From Alphaproteobacteria bacterium (lineage in GTDB: Bacteria; Pseudomonadota; Alphaproteobacteria; Rickettsiales; JABCZZ01), in NCBI GenBank assembly GCA_013288985.1, contig JABDAT010000010.1, positions 1-43,189 on the forward strand: a stretch of 43,189 nt of DNA, written 5' to 3'. The translations under genes were made by a program, and so were the position numbers. Positions within the stretch are counted from its first letter, which is position 1. Each line of letters begins with the position of its first letter. This document shows positions 34,979 through 42,876 of this stretch, piece by piece. The notes under the pieces are model-generated. The model had not been told where the DNA came from and searched no databases. It worked only from the letters and a program-made list of their open reading frames with translations.

Positions 34979-36297
34979 CCGTTGAAATCGTCACCTTCGG
35001 CTGCCGCCTGAACGCTTATGAAAGCGAGGTTATCCGCGATAATGCGCTGAAGGCCGGCTTGGAAAGCGCCATTATATTCAATACCTGCGCGGTGACGGCA
35101 GAAGCCGAGCGTCAGGCGCGCCAGGCCATTCGCAAGGCGCGCAAGGCTAATCCGGATGCCACTATTATTGTTACGGGTTGTTCGGCACAGGTGAAGCCGG
35201 AGATGTACGGCGAAATGGCGGAGGTAAACCAGATAATAGGCAACGAAGAAAAGCTGAAGGTTGAATATTATATGGGGGGAACGCTTCCCCCATCCGCGTT
35301 CCATGCGGATTCCCCCGCGGGGTCGTCGCAAAGCGCTCCTCCATCCCTGCTGTCAATAATGAGCAGCGAAAAAATCCGCGTCAACGACATTATGTCAGTC
35401 AAGGAAACGGCGTCGCATATGGTGGCGAGTATGGACGGCCGCGCGCGCGCCTTTGTCCAGGTGCAAAATGGCTGCGACCACCGCTGCACGTTCTGCATCA
35501 TTCCTTTTGGGCGTGGTAACAGCCGCTCGGTGCCACTCGGCGAGATAGTCGCGCAGACGCGCAAGCTGGTCAAAAACGGCACCAAGGAAATCGTGCTGAC
35601 GGGAGTGGATATCAGCGATTACGGCAAGGATTTACCAGGAAGTCCGACGCTCGGCCAGATGATAAAACGTCTGCTGGCGCTGGTGCCGGAATTGCCGCGC
35701 CTCAGGCTTTCCTCGATTGACGCTGTGGAAGTAGATGAAGAGTTATACCGCCTGATTGCGGAAGAGCCGCGCCTGATGCCGCATCTGCATGTGAGCCTGC
35801 AGGCGGGTGACGATATGGTTTTAAAACGCATGAAGCGCCGCCATAGCCGTAAGGATGCGCTCGATTTCTGCGCGCGTGTGCGGAGTTTAAGGCCGGACGT
35901 AGTGTTTGGCGCCGACATTATTGCAGGGTTTCCCACGGAGACGGAAGCGATGTTTATCAATACGCTTAATATCGTGGAGGAAGCGGGGCTTACCTACCTG
36001 CATGTATTCCCTTATTCGGCGCGCACAGGCACACCGGCAGCGCGCATGCCGCAGGTGGCAAAGGAAATCCGCAAGGAGCGTGCGGCGCGTTTGCGGGTTG
36101 CAGGAGAGCGCCAGGTGCAGCAGTTTTTTGCCTCATGGCAGGGCAGGGAAACGTACGCCATTGTTGAAAATGAAACCACGGCGCGCACCGATCATTTTGC
36201 GCCGGTGCGTCTTGCTCAGCCGCTGGAGCCCGGTTCGCTTGCGAAATTGCGCATCACCGGCATGGATGCAAATCACCTGCAAGGCGTTGCGGCATAA
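34975..36297 (+). CDS. mtaB: tRNA t6A37 methylthiotransferase MtaB, with an in-frame palindromic insertion
   Basis: 440-aa radical-SAM enzyme that turns t6A37 into ms2t6A37. UPF0004 cysteines: C10 (FGCRLN), C38 (NTCAV) and C69 (TGCSAQ). Radical-SAM motif C167-x3-C171-x2-C174 (GCDHRCTFC). Between IIGNEEKL (88-94) and the normal IRVNDIM (134-140) there is an extra Gly/Pro/Ser-rich stretch at about 101-126, coded by three consecutive DNA hairpins. Coupled to dapF upstream (four-base overlap) and ftsY downstream (one-base overlap), the standard alphaproteobacterial order. Confidence 0.93.
   Translation: MTVEIVTFGCRLNAYESEVIRDNALKAGLESAIIFNTCAVTAEAERQARQAIRKARKANPDATIIVTGCSAQVKPEMYGEMAEVNQIIGNEEKLKVEYYMGGTLPPSAFHADSPAGSSQSAPPSLLSIMSSEKIRVNDIMSVKETASHMVASMDGRARAFVQVQNGCDHRCTFCIIPFGRGNSRSVPLGEIVAQTRKLVKNGTKEIVLTGVDISDYGKDLPGSPTLGQMIKRLLALVPELPRLRLSSIDAVEVDEELYRLIAEEPRLMPHLHVSLQAGDDMVLKRMKRRHSRKDALDFCARVRSLRPDVVFGADIIAGFPTETEAMFINTLNIVEEAGLTYLHVFPYSARTGTPAARMPQVAKEIRKERAARLRVAGERQVQQFFASWQGRETYAIVENETTARTDHFAPVRLAQPLEPGSLAKLRITGMDANHLQGVAA
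35275..35355. repeat. Palindromic element of three hairpins inserted in frame within mtaB
   Basis: Perfect stems in a row: GGGGGAA/TTCCCCC (35275-35291, three-base loop), ATCCGC/GCGGAT (35292-35310, seven-base loop) and the palindrome CCCCGCGGGG (35313-35322), then about 30 bases before normal mtaB sequence resumes. The element keeps the frame and adds 25-27 residues. Same plan as the intergenic element at 14184-14247. The right boundary is approximate. Confidence 0.75.
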
Positions 36298-37214
36298 TGG
36301 CATCTTCGGGATCCAATTGGCTGTCGCGCCTTAAAGCAGGTTTGAATAAAACAAGCACGAAGCTCAGCGAAGGCATTACGGGAGTATTCACCAAGCGTAA
36401 ACTTGATGCGCAGATGTTGGGTGAACTGGAAGAACTGCTCGTGCAGGCTGATATGGGCACTGCCACTTCGGCAAAAATAGTGGCGGCATTCGGCAAGCAG
36501 CGGCTTGATAAAGAACTCTCTTCTGACGCAATCAAAGAAGCGCTCGCGCAGGAAATAGCGCAGATTCTGGAGCCTGCAGCGCAACCTTTGTCTTTCACGC
36601 ATCAGCCGCATGTGGTGCTGGTAGTGGGGGTAAATGGCAATGGAAAAACCACAACCATCGGTAAGCTCGCGCACCAGTTAAAAGCGGAAGGCAAGAAGGT
36701 GATGTTGGCGGCAGCGGATACATTCCGCGCAGCGGCGGTAGAGCAATTGAAAGTTTGGGCGGATAGGAATGGATGTGAAATAATCACCGGCGAACCTAAT
36801 GCCGACCCGGCAAGCGTTGCCTATAAAGCGGTGGAAGAAGCGAAGGCTAAGGGGGTGGATATTCTGCTCATCGACAGCGCGGGGCGCCTGCATAACAAAT
36901 CCAACCTGATGGCGGAGCTGCAGAAGATCATCAAGGTCATCAAGAAGATCGATGAAACGGCGCCGCATTCGGTCATTCAGGTGTTGGACGCCACCACCGG
37001 CCAAAATGCCATCACCCAGGTGGAGGTATTCAAGGAAATGGTGAATGTAACGGGGTTGGTTATCACCAAACTCGACGGCACGGCCAAAGGCGGGATTGTG
37101 GTAGCGCTGGCGGATAAGTTTAAGCTCCCCATCCATGCCATTGGCGTGGGTGAGGGCATTGAGGATTTGCGGCCTTTTTCTGCTTTGGATTTTGCCAGCA
37201 ATTTGTTTGCGTAA
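36297..37214 (+). CDS. ftsY: Signal recognition particle receptor FtsY
   Basis: 305 aa. SRP-receptor GTPase that docks ribosome-SRP complexes at the inner membrane. A short basic N-terminus replaces the long acidic A-domain of E. coli, as usual in alphaproteobacteria. NG domain: four-helix N part (30-95), P-loop GVNGNGKTT (111-119), AADTFRAAAVEQLK, IDSAGRL (G3, Ser in place of the common Thr), and TKLDGTAKGG (G4). It begins on the last base of mtaB. Confidence 0.96.
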   Translation: MASSGSNWLSRLKAGLNKTSTKLSEGITGVFTKRKLDAQMLGELEELLVQADMGTATSAKIVAAFGKQRLDKELSSDAIKEALAQEIAQILEPAAQPLSFTHQPHVVLVVGVNGNGKTTTIGKLAHQLKAEGKKVMLAAADTFRAAAVEQLKVWADRNGCEIITGEPNADPASVAYKAVEEAKAKGVDILLIDSAGRLHNKSNLMAELQKIIKVIKKIDETAPHSVIQVLDATTGQNAITQVEVFKEMVNVTGLVITKLDGTAKGGIVVALADKFKLPIHAIGVGEGIEDLRPFSALDFASNLFA

Positions 37215-37217
37215 ACG

Positions 37218-38516
37218 CTAGCGCTTCCAGCCGGTATAATTGGTGGCGTAGTTGGCAAGCGCGCTGGTGAATTTGCCGATGCCTTTCTTGCCTGATTCTG
37301 CCTGCCAGCGTCCGCCGGTGATAGCGTGGCCAGTGAATATGGCGGTAGCCGTAAGAAGCGCCACCGAGCCCACGATTTTGAAACCCTTCCAGTTATCCGG
37401 TTTTTGCTCCGTATTCTGCTTGCTGTTTTCATCTTTATTTTTATCCGCTGGTTTTAAGCATAAAAAACTTAAGAATCCAGTAACGCCTGCGATTACTGCA
37501 GTAATCACGCGGTTTGTGGTGTTATCTTTTTCGGAGGATGAAGTGGAAGACGGTGATGACGGTGCGGGTTGTGCGGTGGTGGAACTAGGCGATGGGCTGC
37601 TTCCTTGCGGTGATTGTCCTGCGTCTGGTTGCTGAGCGTGCACCCCCCCTTGTGGCTGTGCTGCTGGAGGTTTAAGAAGCACCGCGGGAATTGGAGGAAT
37701 TGAACCAAGATCGGCAATTTTATTTTTATCCGTTAAAGTCCATATTAATTTATCATCTCGTATTATGTTTTTGGGGTGTTGGGTGAATTCCTTTACTGTT
37801 CCTGCTGCAATAGAGACACTATTACGATAACGTATTCCTGGGTGGACCCCGGCATCTATGACAGAAGTAACCCGCTGATCACTCAATGCCGTTGCAGCCC
37901 ATATTTTTTTACTTTTAGCCCCAGATTCATCCATAAGATGCAAATTAGTGCTGCCTTGATTATCAGCAAAAAGCAAATTTTTACGATCGACTCCTTGGGT
38001 TCTTTCAGCTGCGGCAGAAATGGGCTCGCATGGGATTTCTGTATCAAATATGGTAGATGTCATCCCGATATGTTCAGTAGCATAATGTTCATCTGCCCAT
38101 TTTTCATATGCTTGGGAATAAAATGCATGATTTCTGACAGGTAATTCTGTTAATGGACCTTTTGCAAGGAAGTAGACCCCAACAGGGACATTATCACGAC
38201 CCTTAATATCTTTCCGGTAGGATTCATTGTCGGTAAAAAGATTCGCTCCTCCTTTAATTCCGACTAATGTATATGGGCCATTTTTGGCCAGCATAAAGGG
38301 TAATTCATCTAGGTTGGTGTAACTAGTGTGATTATCAAACTGTTCATGAGTATATATAATCTTATCCATCCACTCTTTAACCTCAGATGGCAGTCCCTCA
38401 GGCATGGATACTATTTGTTGGCTTAAACTATTTTTTTCCATAGCATTGCGACTCCCATCGCGTCCCCAGATGACGGGGGCCCATTTCATGGGAGGAGGTT
38501 GTGTTGTATCTGTCAT
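37218..38516 (-). CDS. Orphan protein with Pro/Ser-rich linker and two C-terminal membrane helices (432 aa), candidate effector
   Basis: I do not recognise the family. A soluble alpha/beta-looking domain fills 1-270. A Pro/Gln/Ser/Thr-rich linker fills 275-328 (runs such as SPSPSSTTAQPAPSSPSSTS). Hydrophobic helices lie at about 336-354 and 380-399, split by a Lys/Asn/Glu loop, and the tail ends basic (GWKR). No signal peptide, which fits a C-tail membrane protein or a secreted effector. It is divergent from the ankyrin gene and its promoter has the shared box. It ends three bases from ftsY on the opposite strand. Confidence 0.7.
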   Translation of the reverse strand: MTDTTQPPPMKWAPVIWGRDGSRNAMEKNSLSQQIVSMPEGLPSEVKEWMDKIIYTHEQFDNHTSYTNLDELPFMLAKNGPYTLVGIKGGANLFTDNESYRKDIKGRDNVPVGVYFLAKGPLTELPVRNHAFYSQAYEKWADEHYATEHIGMTSTIFDTEIPCEPISAAAERTQGVDRKNLLFADNQGSTNLHLMDESGAKSKKIWAATALSDQRVTSVIDAGVHPGIRYRNSVSIAAGTVKEFTQHPKNIIRDDKLIWTLTDKNKIADLGSIPPIPAVLLKPPAAQPQGGVHAQQPDAGQSPQGSSPSPSSTTAQPAPSSPSSTSSSEKDNTTNRVITAVIAGVTGFLSFLCLKPADKNKDENSKQNTEQKPDNWKGFKIVGSVALLTATAIFTGHAITGGRWQAESGKKGIGKFTSALANYATNYTGWKR

Positions 38517-38545
38517 AATGCCAGTTTAGAAGTTAGACCCTACCG

Positions 38546-38579
38546 ATACTAGCAGCAAACTGTTAAGATTTTATGACAT
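38546..38579 (-). promoter_or_regulatory. Direct-repeat activator box and -10 upstream of the 432-aa orphan gene
   Basis: Minus strand: ATGTCAT (38579-38573), AAAA, TCTTAAC (38568-38562), ten bases, TAGTAT (38551-38546) as the -10. It matches the box of the 229-aa gene at 15.7 kb over the second heptamer and beyond (ATCTTAACA, TTT, CTG, TAT in register). Confidence 0.5.
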
Positions 38580-38581
38580 AG

Positions 38582-38660
38582 TCCTTAAAAATCTCCTTCC
38601 TATTCAAAATCTTCATACTTTTTAGGTAAGAAATCTGTAAAATGGCAGGTTGTTTAGAAT
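38582..38660 (+). promoter_or_regulatory. Promoter region of the ankyrin gene, shared in part with virB3
   Basis: TCCTTAAAA (38582-38590) and ATCTTCATACTTTTTAG (38609-38625) recur almost unchanged before virB3. The heptamers AGGTAAG (38624-38630) and CTGTAAA (38635-38641), four bases apart, form the 11-bp repeat. TAGAAT (38655-38660) is a good -10, here 13 bases after the box rather than ten. Confidence 0.5.
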
Positions 38661-38683
38661 ATGTTAATGTATTTATAGCATAA

Positions 38684-38708
38684 TAACCCTTCTTACTTAG
38701 AGGGGTTA
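38684..38708 (+). promoter_or_regulatory. Possible hairpin covering the ribosome-binding site of the ankyrin gene
   Basis: TAACCCT (38684-38690) can pair with AGGGGTTA (38701-38708), one C bulged or skipped, closing a ten-base loop. This hides the GAGGGG ribosome site and the A of the start codon. Stem stability is modest. Confidence 0.3.
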
Positions 38709-40015
38709 TGTCTGCAGGCCAATATTACCAAGTGCCCTCATCGCCGCAAGATATCCAAGCGGCATATCCCTATGCGGCAGGATTTGTGCCTGATCCGAAG
38801 AACAATATTCCTTCCCCATCAAAAGCACAAACAATGCTGAGCCAGATGGCATTAAAAGCGCCTGCGCAAAAATTATTCACAACGCTGATAGAAAAAAAAC
38901 CGTCTTTATCGGGTGATATGATATTTGAACTATCAGAATTGTGTAAAGGCAGGGGGGCAGAGGGGTATCATCAAAATAATGATGCGCTTAATGACTATCT
39001 TACACAAATAAAAAATATTCATGTCAGAAAGCTGGCGGCGGATTATGTTTTTAATAAAGCAATTACGATGCGTGGTGTGGATAAAGTCGCAATCGCTATC
39101 CATTATGGAGCGGATGTAAATCGCAAGGGTGTATATGGCAGGTTTTATGACCAGCCCACGGCACTGCATGCAATATGCAGCTCCAACAGCAATGATTTAG
39201 ATTATAGTGCCTATGCCCGTCAGTTGATTATAGCGCATCTGTTGCTTGCCAGCGGGGCTGATCCCAATAGAAAAGATAAGGAAGGAAGAACGCCCCTTCA
39301 TTTAATATGCAATGGTATTTATGCCTATCATAATTCGGGCAATTTTTGCAGGTCTATGACCGCGCTTTTATTATCGTGGGGAGCAGATATAAACACACAG
39401 GATAAGGGAAAGCGCAATGTTCTGCATTATGTACATGATACCGTACCTCTTGCAAAATTATTGCTCGCTAACGGTGCGGATCCTGCTGTTGCAAGCCGTG
39501 ATGGCACCCCTTGCGATATAGCCGAAAGAAGAAGACATAAAGTTGTTATAGGTAATAGTAACGCAGTTTCCACCGGAGGAGATGCAGTATTTAAATTATA
39601 CAAAGTAGCGCAAAAAGCTAAAAGAGTGGATGCCGCGCGTGAGCCAGGGAAACGAAGAGTGACATTGTATGATGAAAACGGAATTGTCGTTGCAGCACCT
39701 TTTTTGTGGCGCGAGGAAGAAAGAAATGCGGCAGCAGAAATTTTGGCAAATCCAGCCTATAATCAACCTATTGATATTATAACAGGGGTTCCAAAGAACG
39801 TTGTGGCCATAGAAAAAGCGGCAGATGTAGCGCAAGCAACAGCGGTACAAAAGGAACTGAATGAAAATTCTGTGGATACGGCCCTTGCGCGTTTAGATGG
39901 CGGAGAAGCACCACAAGGGGGAGAATCGCCTGCAGCAGCCATTTTGCAGCAAGGACAGCGTTCCCCGGGGCAGGTGAGCAGCACAAAACGAATATACGGG
40001 GTAAAAGATAGGTAG
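38708..40015 (+). CDS. Ankyrin-repeat protein, candidate type IV effector
   Basis: 435 aa. Residues 1-115 form a polar, then helical region. About four ankyrin repeats follow (120-280), clear in HYGADVNRK, LLLASGADPNRKDKEGRTPLHLIC, LLSWGADINTQDKGKRNVLHYV and LLLANGADPAVASRDGTPCDIA. The last 150 residues are charged, with a Gly/Gln/Ser-rich tail. No signal peptide. Ankyrin proteins bind host proteins in many intracellular bacteria. It lies immediately upstream of virB3 and shares promoter elements with it. GAGGGG before the ATG can pair with an upstream AACCCT. Confidence 0.85.
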   Translation: MSAGQYYQVPSSPQDIQAAYPYAAGFVPDPKNNIPSPSKAQTMLSQMALKAPAQKLFTTLIEKKPSLSGDMIFELSELCKGRGAEGYHQNNDALNDYLTQIKNIHVRKLAADYVFNKAITMRGVDKVAIAIHYGADVNRKGVYGRFYDQPTALHAICSSNSNDLDYSAYARQLIIAHLLLASGADPNRKDKEGRTPLHLICNGIYAYHNSGNFCRSMTALLLSWGADINTQDKGKRNVLHYVHDTVPLAKLLLANGADPAVASRDGTPCDIAERRRHKVVIGNSNAVSTGGDAVFKLYKVAQKAKRVDAAREPGKRRVTLYDENGIVVAAPFLWREEERNAAAEILANPAYNQPIDIITGVPKNVVAIEKAADVAQATAVQKELNENSVDTALARLDGGEAPQGGESPAAAILQQGQRSPGQVSSTKRIYGVKDR

Positions 40016-40042
40016 CCCGTTAATTTGTAAGCCAAAATTAAA

Positions 40043-40124
40043 TCCTTAAAATTTCGTTCATCTTCATACTTTTTTAGTTTTTACCCCCTACTGTAAGAAA
40101 ACTGAAACAATTCTGTGGTATATA
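40043..40124 (+). promoter_or_regulatory. Promoter region of the virB operon with triple direct-repeat box
   Basis: TCCTTAAAA (40043-40051) and ATCTTCATACTTTTTTAG (40060-40077) match the ankyrin promoter. Then CTGTAAG (40091-40097), CTGAAAC (40102-40108) and CTGTGGT (40113-40119) follow one another at 11-bp intervals. TATATA (40119-40124) lies ten bases after the second heptamer as the -10. Predicted leader about 28 nt, with GGGAG as ribosome site. Confidence 0.55.
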
Positions 40125-40158
40125 TAAAGAGTGAAAAACTCTATTCGGGAGAAAATCT

Positions 40159-40461
40159 ATGGCTGAATCCGGCAGACTTCAGGCAGATCCGCTTTTTCAG
40201 GGCTTGGCCCGCCCTCCTATGATTCTGGGGGTAAGCTACATGTTTTTCGTACTCAATGCGATTATGTGTCTCATTGCCTTCATTCAGACGAATAATTTTA
40301 TCGCTCTTTTAGTGGTGGCGCCGGTGGTGCATGGCGTCGGTTATTTATTGTGTCTTAAGGAACCGCGTGCCATTGAATTATTGATACTGCGCACCAGCAC
40401 GGGAACCAAATGCATGAACCGCGCCTACCATGGGCATACGAATTCATATGATATTTTTTAA
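40159..40461 (+). CDS. virB3: Type IV secretion system protein VirB3
   Basis: 100 aa, small inner-membrane component. DPLFQGLARPPMILGVSYMFF is the family hallmark, and two helices (about 23-43 and 46-66) follow with a short polar tail. VirB3 works next to the VirB4 ATPase at the base of the secretion complex. It begins 16 bases before virB4 and is first in the operon. Confidence 0.92.
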   Translation: MAESGRLQADPLFQGLARPPMILGVSYMFFVLNAIMCLIAFIQTNNFIALLVVAPVVHGVGYLLCLKEPRAIELLILRTSTGTKCMNRAYHGHTNSYDIF

Positions 40462-40476
40462 GGCTTAAGAACGCAC

Positions 40477-42876
40477 ATGCTCGATCTGCAGCTTAAACGT
40501 CGCAAAGTTTCCAAAGCAGGCTATTCCAAGCGCGAATATCCGGCGGCGGAATTTATTCCCTATCTGCACCACTATGACAACGAAACCATCATCACCAAAA
40601 AAGGCGAGCTACTCCATTTTATAAAAATAGAGGGGTTTTCGTTTGAGACGGCGGATGATGAAGACGTCGATATGAAAAAGATGGTGCGCAACTCGCTGTT
40701 TAAAAGCATGGCCGACGGCACCTTTGCCTTATGGCTGCATACGATCCGCCGCCGCAAAAGCGCATTCCCGCAAGGCACGATGCAGAGCAGCTTCGCGCGC
40801 GTGGTCAATAACAAGTGGAAGCATAAACATCATTCCACCGATTCTTATATCAACGAGCTTTACATCACGATAGTGCGCAAGGCTGATACCGAAGGCGCTG
40901 CAAAAATCGCGCATATCTTCCAGAAAGTCACTGACAGCGCCAGCGAAGGCTCGAAAACGGAAAATCTGCGCGATGCCCATAAGGAATTGACCGAAGCCTC
41001 TTTCCGCGTGCTTGCCAGTTTGCGCGACTACGGCGCCAGGCTGCTTACCGTCAGGGAAACGGAAGAAGGGCTTTTTTCCGAGCCTATGGAATTCTTAGGC
41101 AAGATTGTCAATTGCGGAGTCTCGCAGCCTGTGCAAGTGACGCCTGCGGATATATCGCATAACCTGTTATCGCAGCGCATGTATTTCGGCAAGCGCGCCA
41201 TTGAAATGCGCGGCCTTACAAAAACACGCTACGCAGCACTTATCAGCATCAAGGAATATGCTTCCGCTACTGCTGCCGGGGTACTCGATGCCTTTTTGCA
41301 ATTGCCGATGGAACTCATCATCAGTCAGTCGTTTGTGTTTACCAATCGTCAGACGAGCATCGGCAAGATGCAGCTGCGCCAGCGCCGCATGATGAATTCA
41401 CAGGATGTTGGCATATCGCAGGTGGCGGAAATCAGCGATGCGCTTGATATGGCGCAAAGCGGCCATGCCGCGTTTGGCCAGCATCATTTAACCGTAATGT
41501 GTATGGAAGAGAGCCTGCCGCGGCTTGAAGAGGTGGTGTCGCAGGCGCTGGCGGAGCTGGTGAATGTCGGCGTCAATCCGGTGCGCGAGAAATTGATCCT
41601 GGAGCAATGTTTCTGGGCGCAGCTGCCGGCTAATTTTAGATTCATCGGCCGTAAATCCGAAATCAGCACTATGAATCTGGCGGGCTTTGCCTCCATGCAT
41701 AATTATCCCACAGGAAGTATTGCAGGCAATCACTGGGGGGATGCAGTGACGGTGTTTGATACGACGTCGGGCACACCATACTTTTTTAACTTCCATCTGC
41801 GCGATGTTGGGCACACCACGATTATCGGCCCCACCGGCGCGGGTAAAACGGTGCTGATGAACTTCCTCTGCGCGCAGGCGCAGAAGTTTAACTGCCGCCT
41901 GTTCTTTTTCGATAAAGACAGGGGCGCCGAGATTTTTATCCGTGCGCTCAATGGCACCTATAATATTATTGAGCCGGGCGAGCGCTGCAATTTTAATCCC
42001 CTGCAGCTGCCTGACACGATGGAAAACCGCAATTTTATCGCCGAGTGGATTAAGTCGATGGTCACCGTCAATGACGAGCCTTTTACGGCGGAGGATATGG
42101 GGCGCGTAACGGAGGCAGTGGAGGGTAACTATAAAATTGCTCCCAAAGATCGCCTGCTGCGCAATATCGCCCCCTTCTTTGGTATGGAAGGGCCGGGCAC
42201 GCTCGCGGGCCGTCTTAAAATGTGGCACAGCAACGGCCAATATGCGGGGTTGTTTGATAATCAATATGACACGATTGATTTCAACCAGTCGTCCGTATTC
42301 GGTTTTGAAATGGGCGAGGTGTTAAATAACCGGGCGACGCTCGGGCCTGTGCTTCTGTATCTTTTCCATAAAGTGAATCTTTCGCTCGACGGCACGCCGA
42401 CTATCATCGTGCTCGACGAAGCCTGGGCGCTCATTGATAACAAAATCTTTGCCACCAAGATTAAGGATTGGCTTAAGACGCTGCGCAAACTCAACGCTAT
42501 GGTAATATTCGCCACGCAAAGCGTGGAAGATGCAACGAACAGCGCCATCAGCGATACGCTTATCCAGCAGACGGCTACGCAAATCTTTCTGCCCAATCAA
42601 AAGGCGACCGATGTCTATCGCAAAGCGTTCATGCTTTCGGAGCGCGAATTCAATCTGCTCAAGACTACCGATCCCGGCTCGCGTTATTTCCTTGTGAAGC
42701 AGGGCAGGGACGTGGTGGTGGCGCGCATTGATCTCTCCGGCATGGAAGATGTGATTATGGTGTTATCAGGGCGTGCTGAAACCGTCAGCGTCTTGGATGA
42801 AGTGCGCGCCGAAGTGGGGGATGATCCAGAAATTTGGCTGCCGGTTTTCCAGGAAAGGGTAAGGAATCGTGGCTAG
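40477..42876 (+). CDS. virB4: Type IV secretion system ATPase VirB4
   Basis: 799 aa, the normal size. N-terminal CagE_TrbE_VirB domain, then a RecA-like ATPase with Walker A GPTGAGKT (451-458) and Walker B IIVLDEAWAL near 642-651, followed by ATQSVEDA and TDPGSRYFLVKQG typical of the family's C-terminus. It powers substrate transfer and pilus-like assembly. Intact, without frameshift. The end overlaps the next gene by eight bases. In Rickettsiales the order virB3-virB4-virB6 is standard. Confidence 0.96.
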   Translation: MLDLQLKRRKVSKAGYSKREYPAAEFIPYLHHYDNETIITKKGELLHFIKIEGFSFETADDEDVDMKKMVRNSLFKSMADGTFALWLHTIRRRKSAFPQGTMQSSFARVVNNKWKHKHHSTDSYINELYITIVRKADTEGAAKIAHIFQKVTDSASEGSKTENLRDAHKELTEASFRVLASLRDYGARLLTVRETEEGLFSEPMEFLGKIVNCGVSQPVQVTPADISHNLLSQRMYFGKRAIEMRGLTKTRYAALISIKEYASATAAGVLDAFLQLPMELIISQSFVFTNRQTSIGKMQLRQRRMMNSQDVGISQVAEISDALDMAQSGHAAFGQHHLTVMCMEESLPRLEEVVSQALAELVNVGVNPVREKLILEQCFWAQLPANFRFIGRKSEISTMNLAGFASMHNYPTGSIAGNHWGDAVTVFDTTSGTPYFFNFHLRDVGHTTIIGPTGAGKTVLMNFLCAQAQKFNCRLFFFDKDRGAEIFIRALNGTYNIIEPGERCNFNPLQLPDTMENRNFIAEWIKSMVTVNDEPFTAEDMGRVTEAVEGNYKIAPKDRLLRNIAPFFGMEGPGTLAGRLKMWHSNGQYAGLFDNQYDTIDFNQSSVFGFEMGEVLNNRATLGPVLLYLFHKVNLSLDGTPTIIVLDEAWALIDNKIFATKIKDWLKTLRKLNAMVIFATQSVEDATNSAISDTLIQQTATQIFLPNQKATDVYRKAFMLSEREFNLLKTTDPGSRYFLVKQGRDVVVARIDLSGMEDVIMVLSGRAETVSVLDEVRAEVGDDPEIWLPVFQERVRNRG

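Noticed and set aside
41488..42264. 258-codon frame opposite virB4
   Set aside because: Antisense to an intact, well-conserved ATPase and without recognisable motifs.
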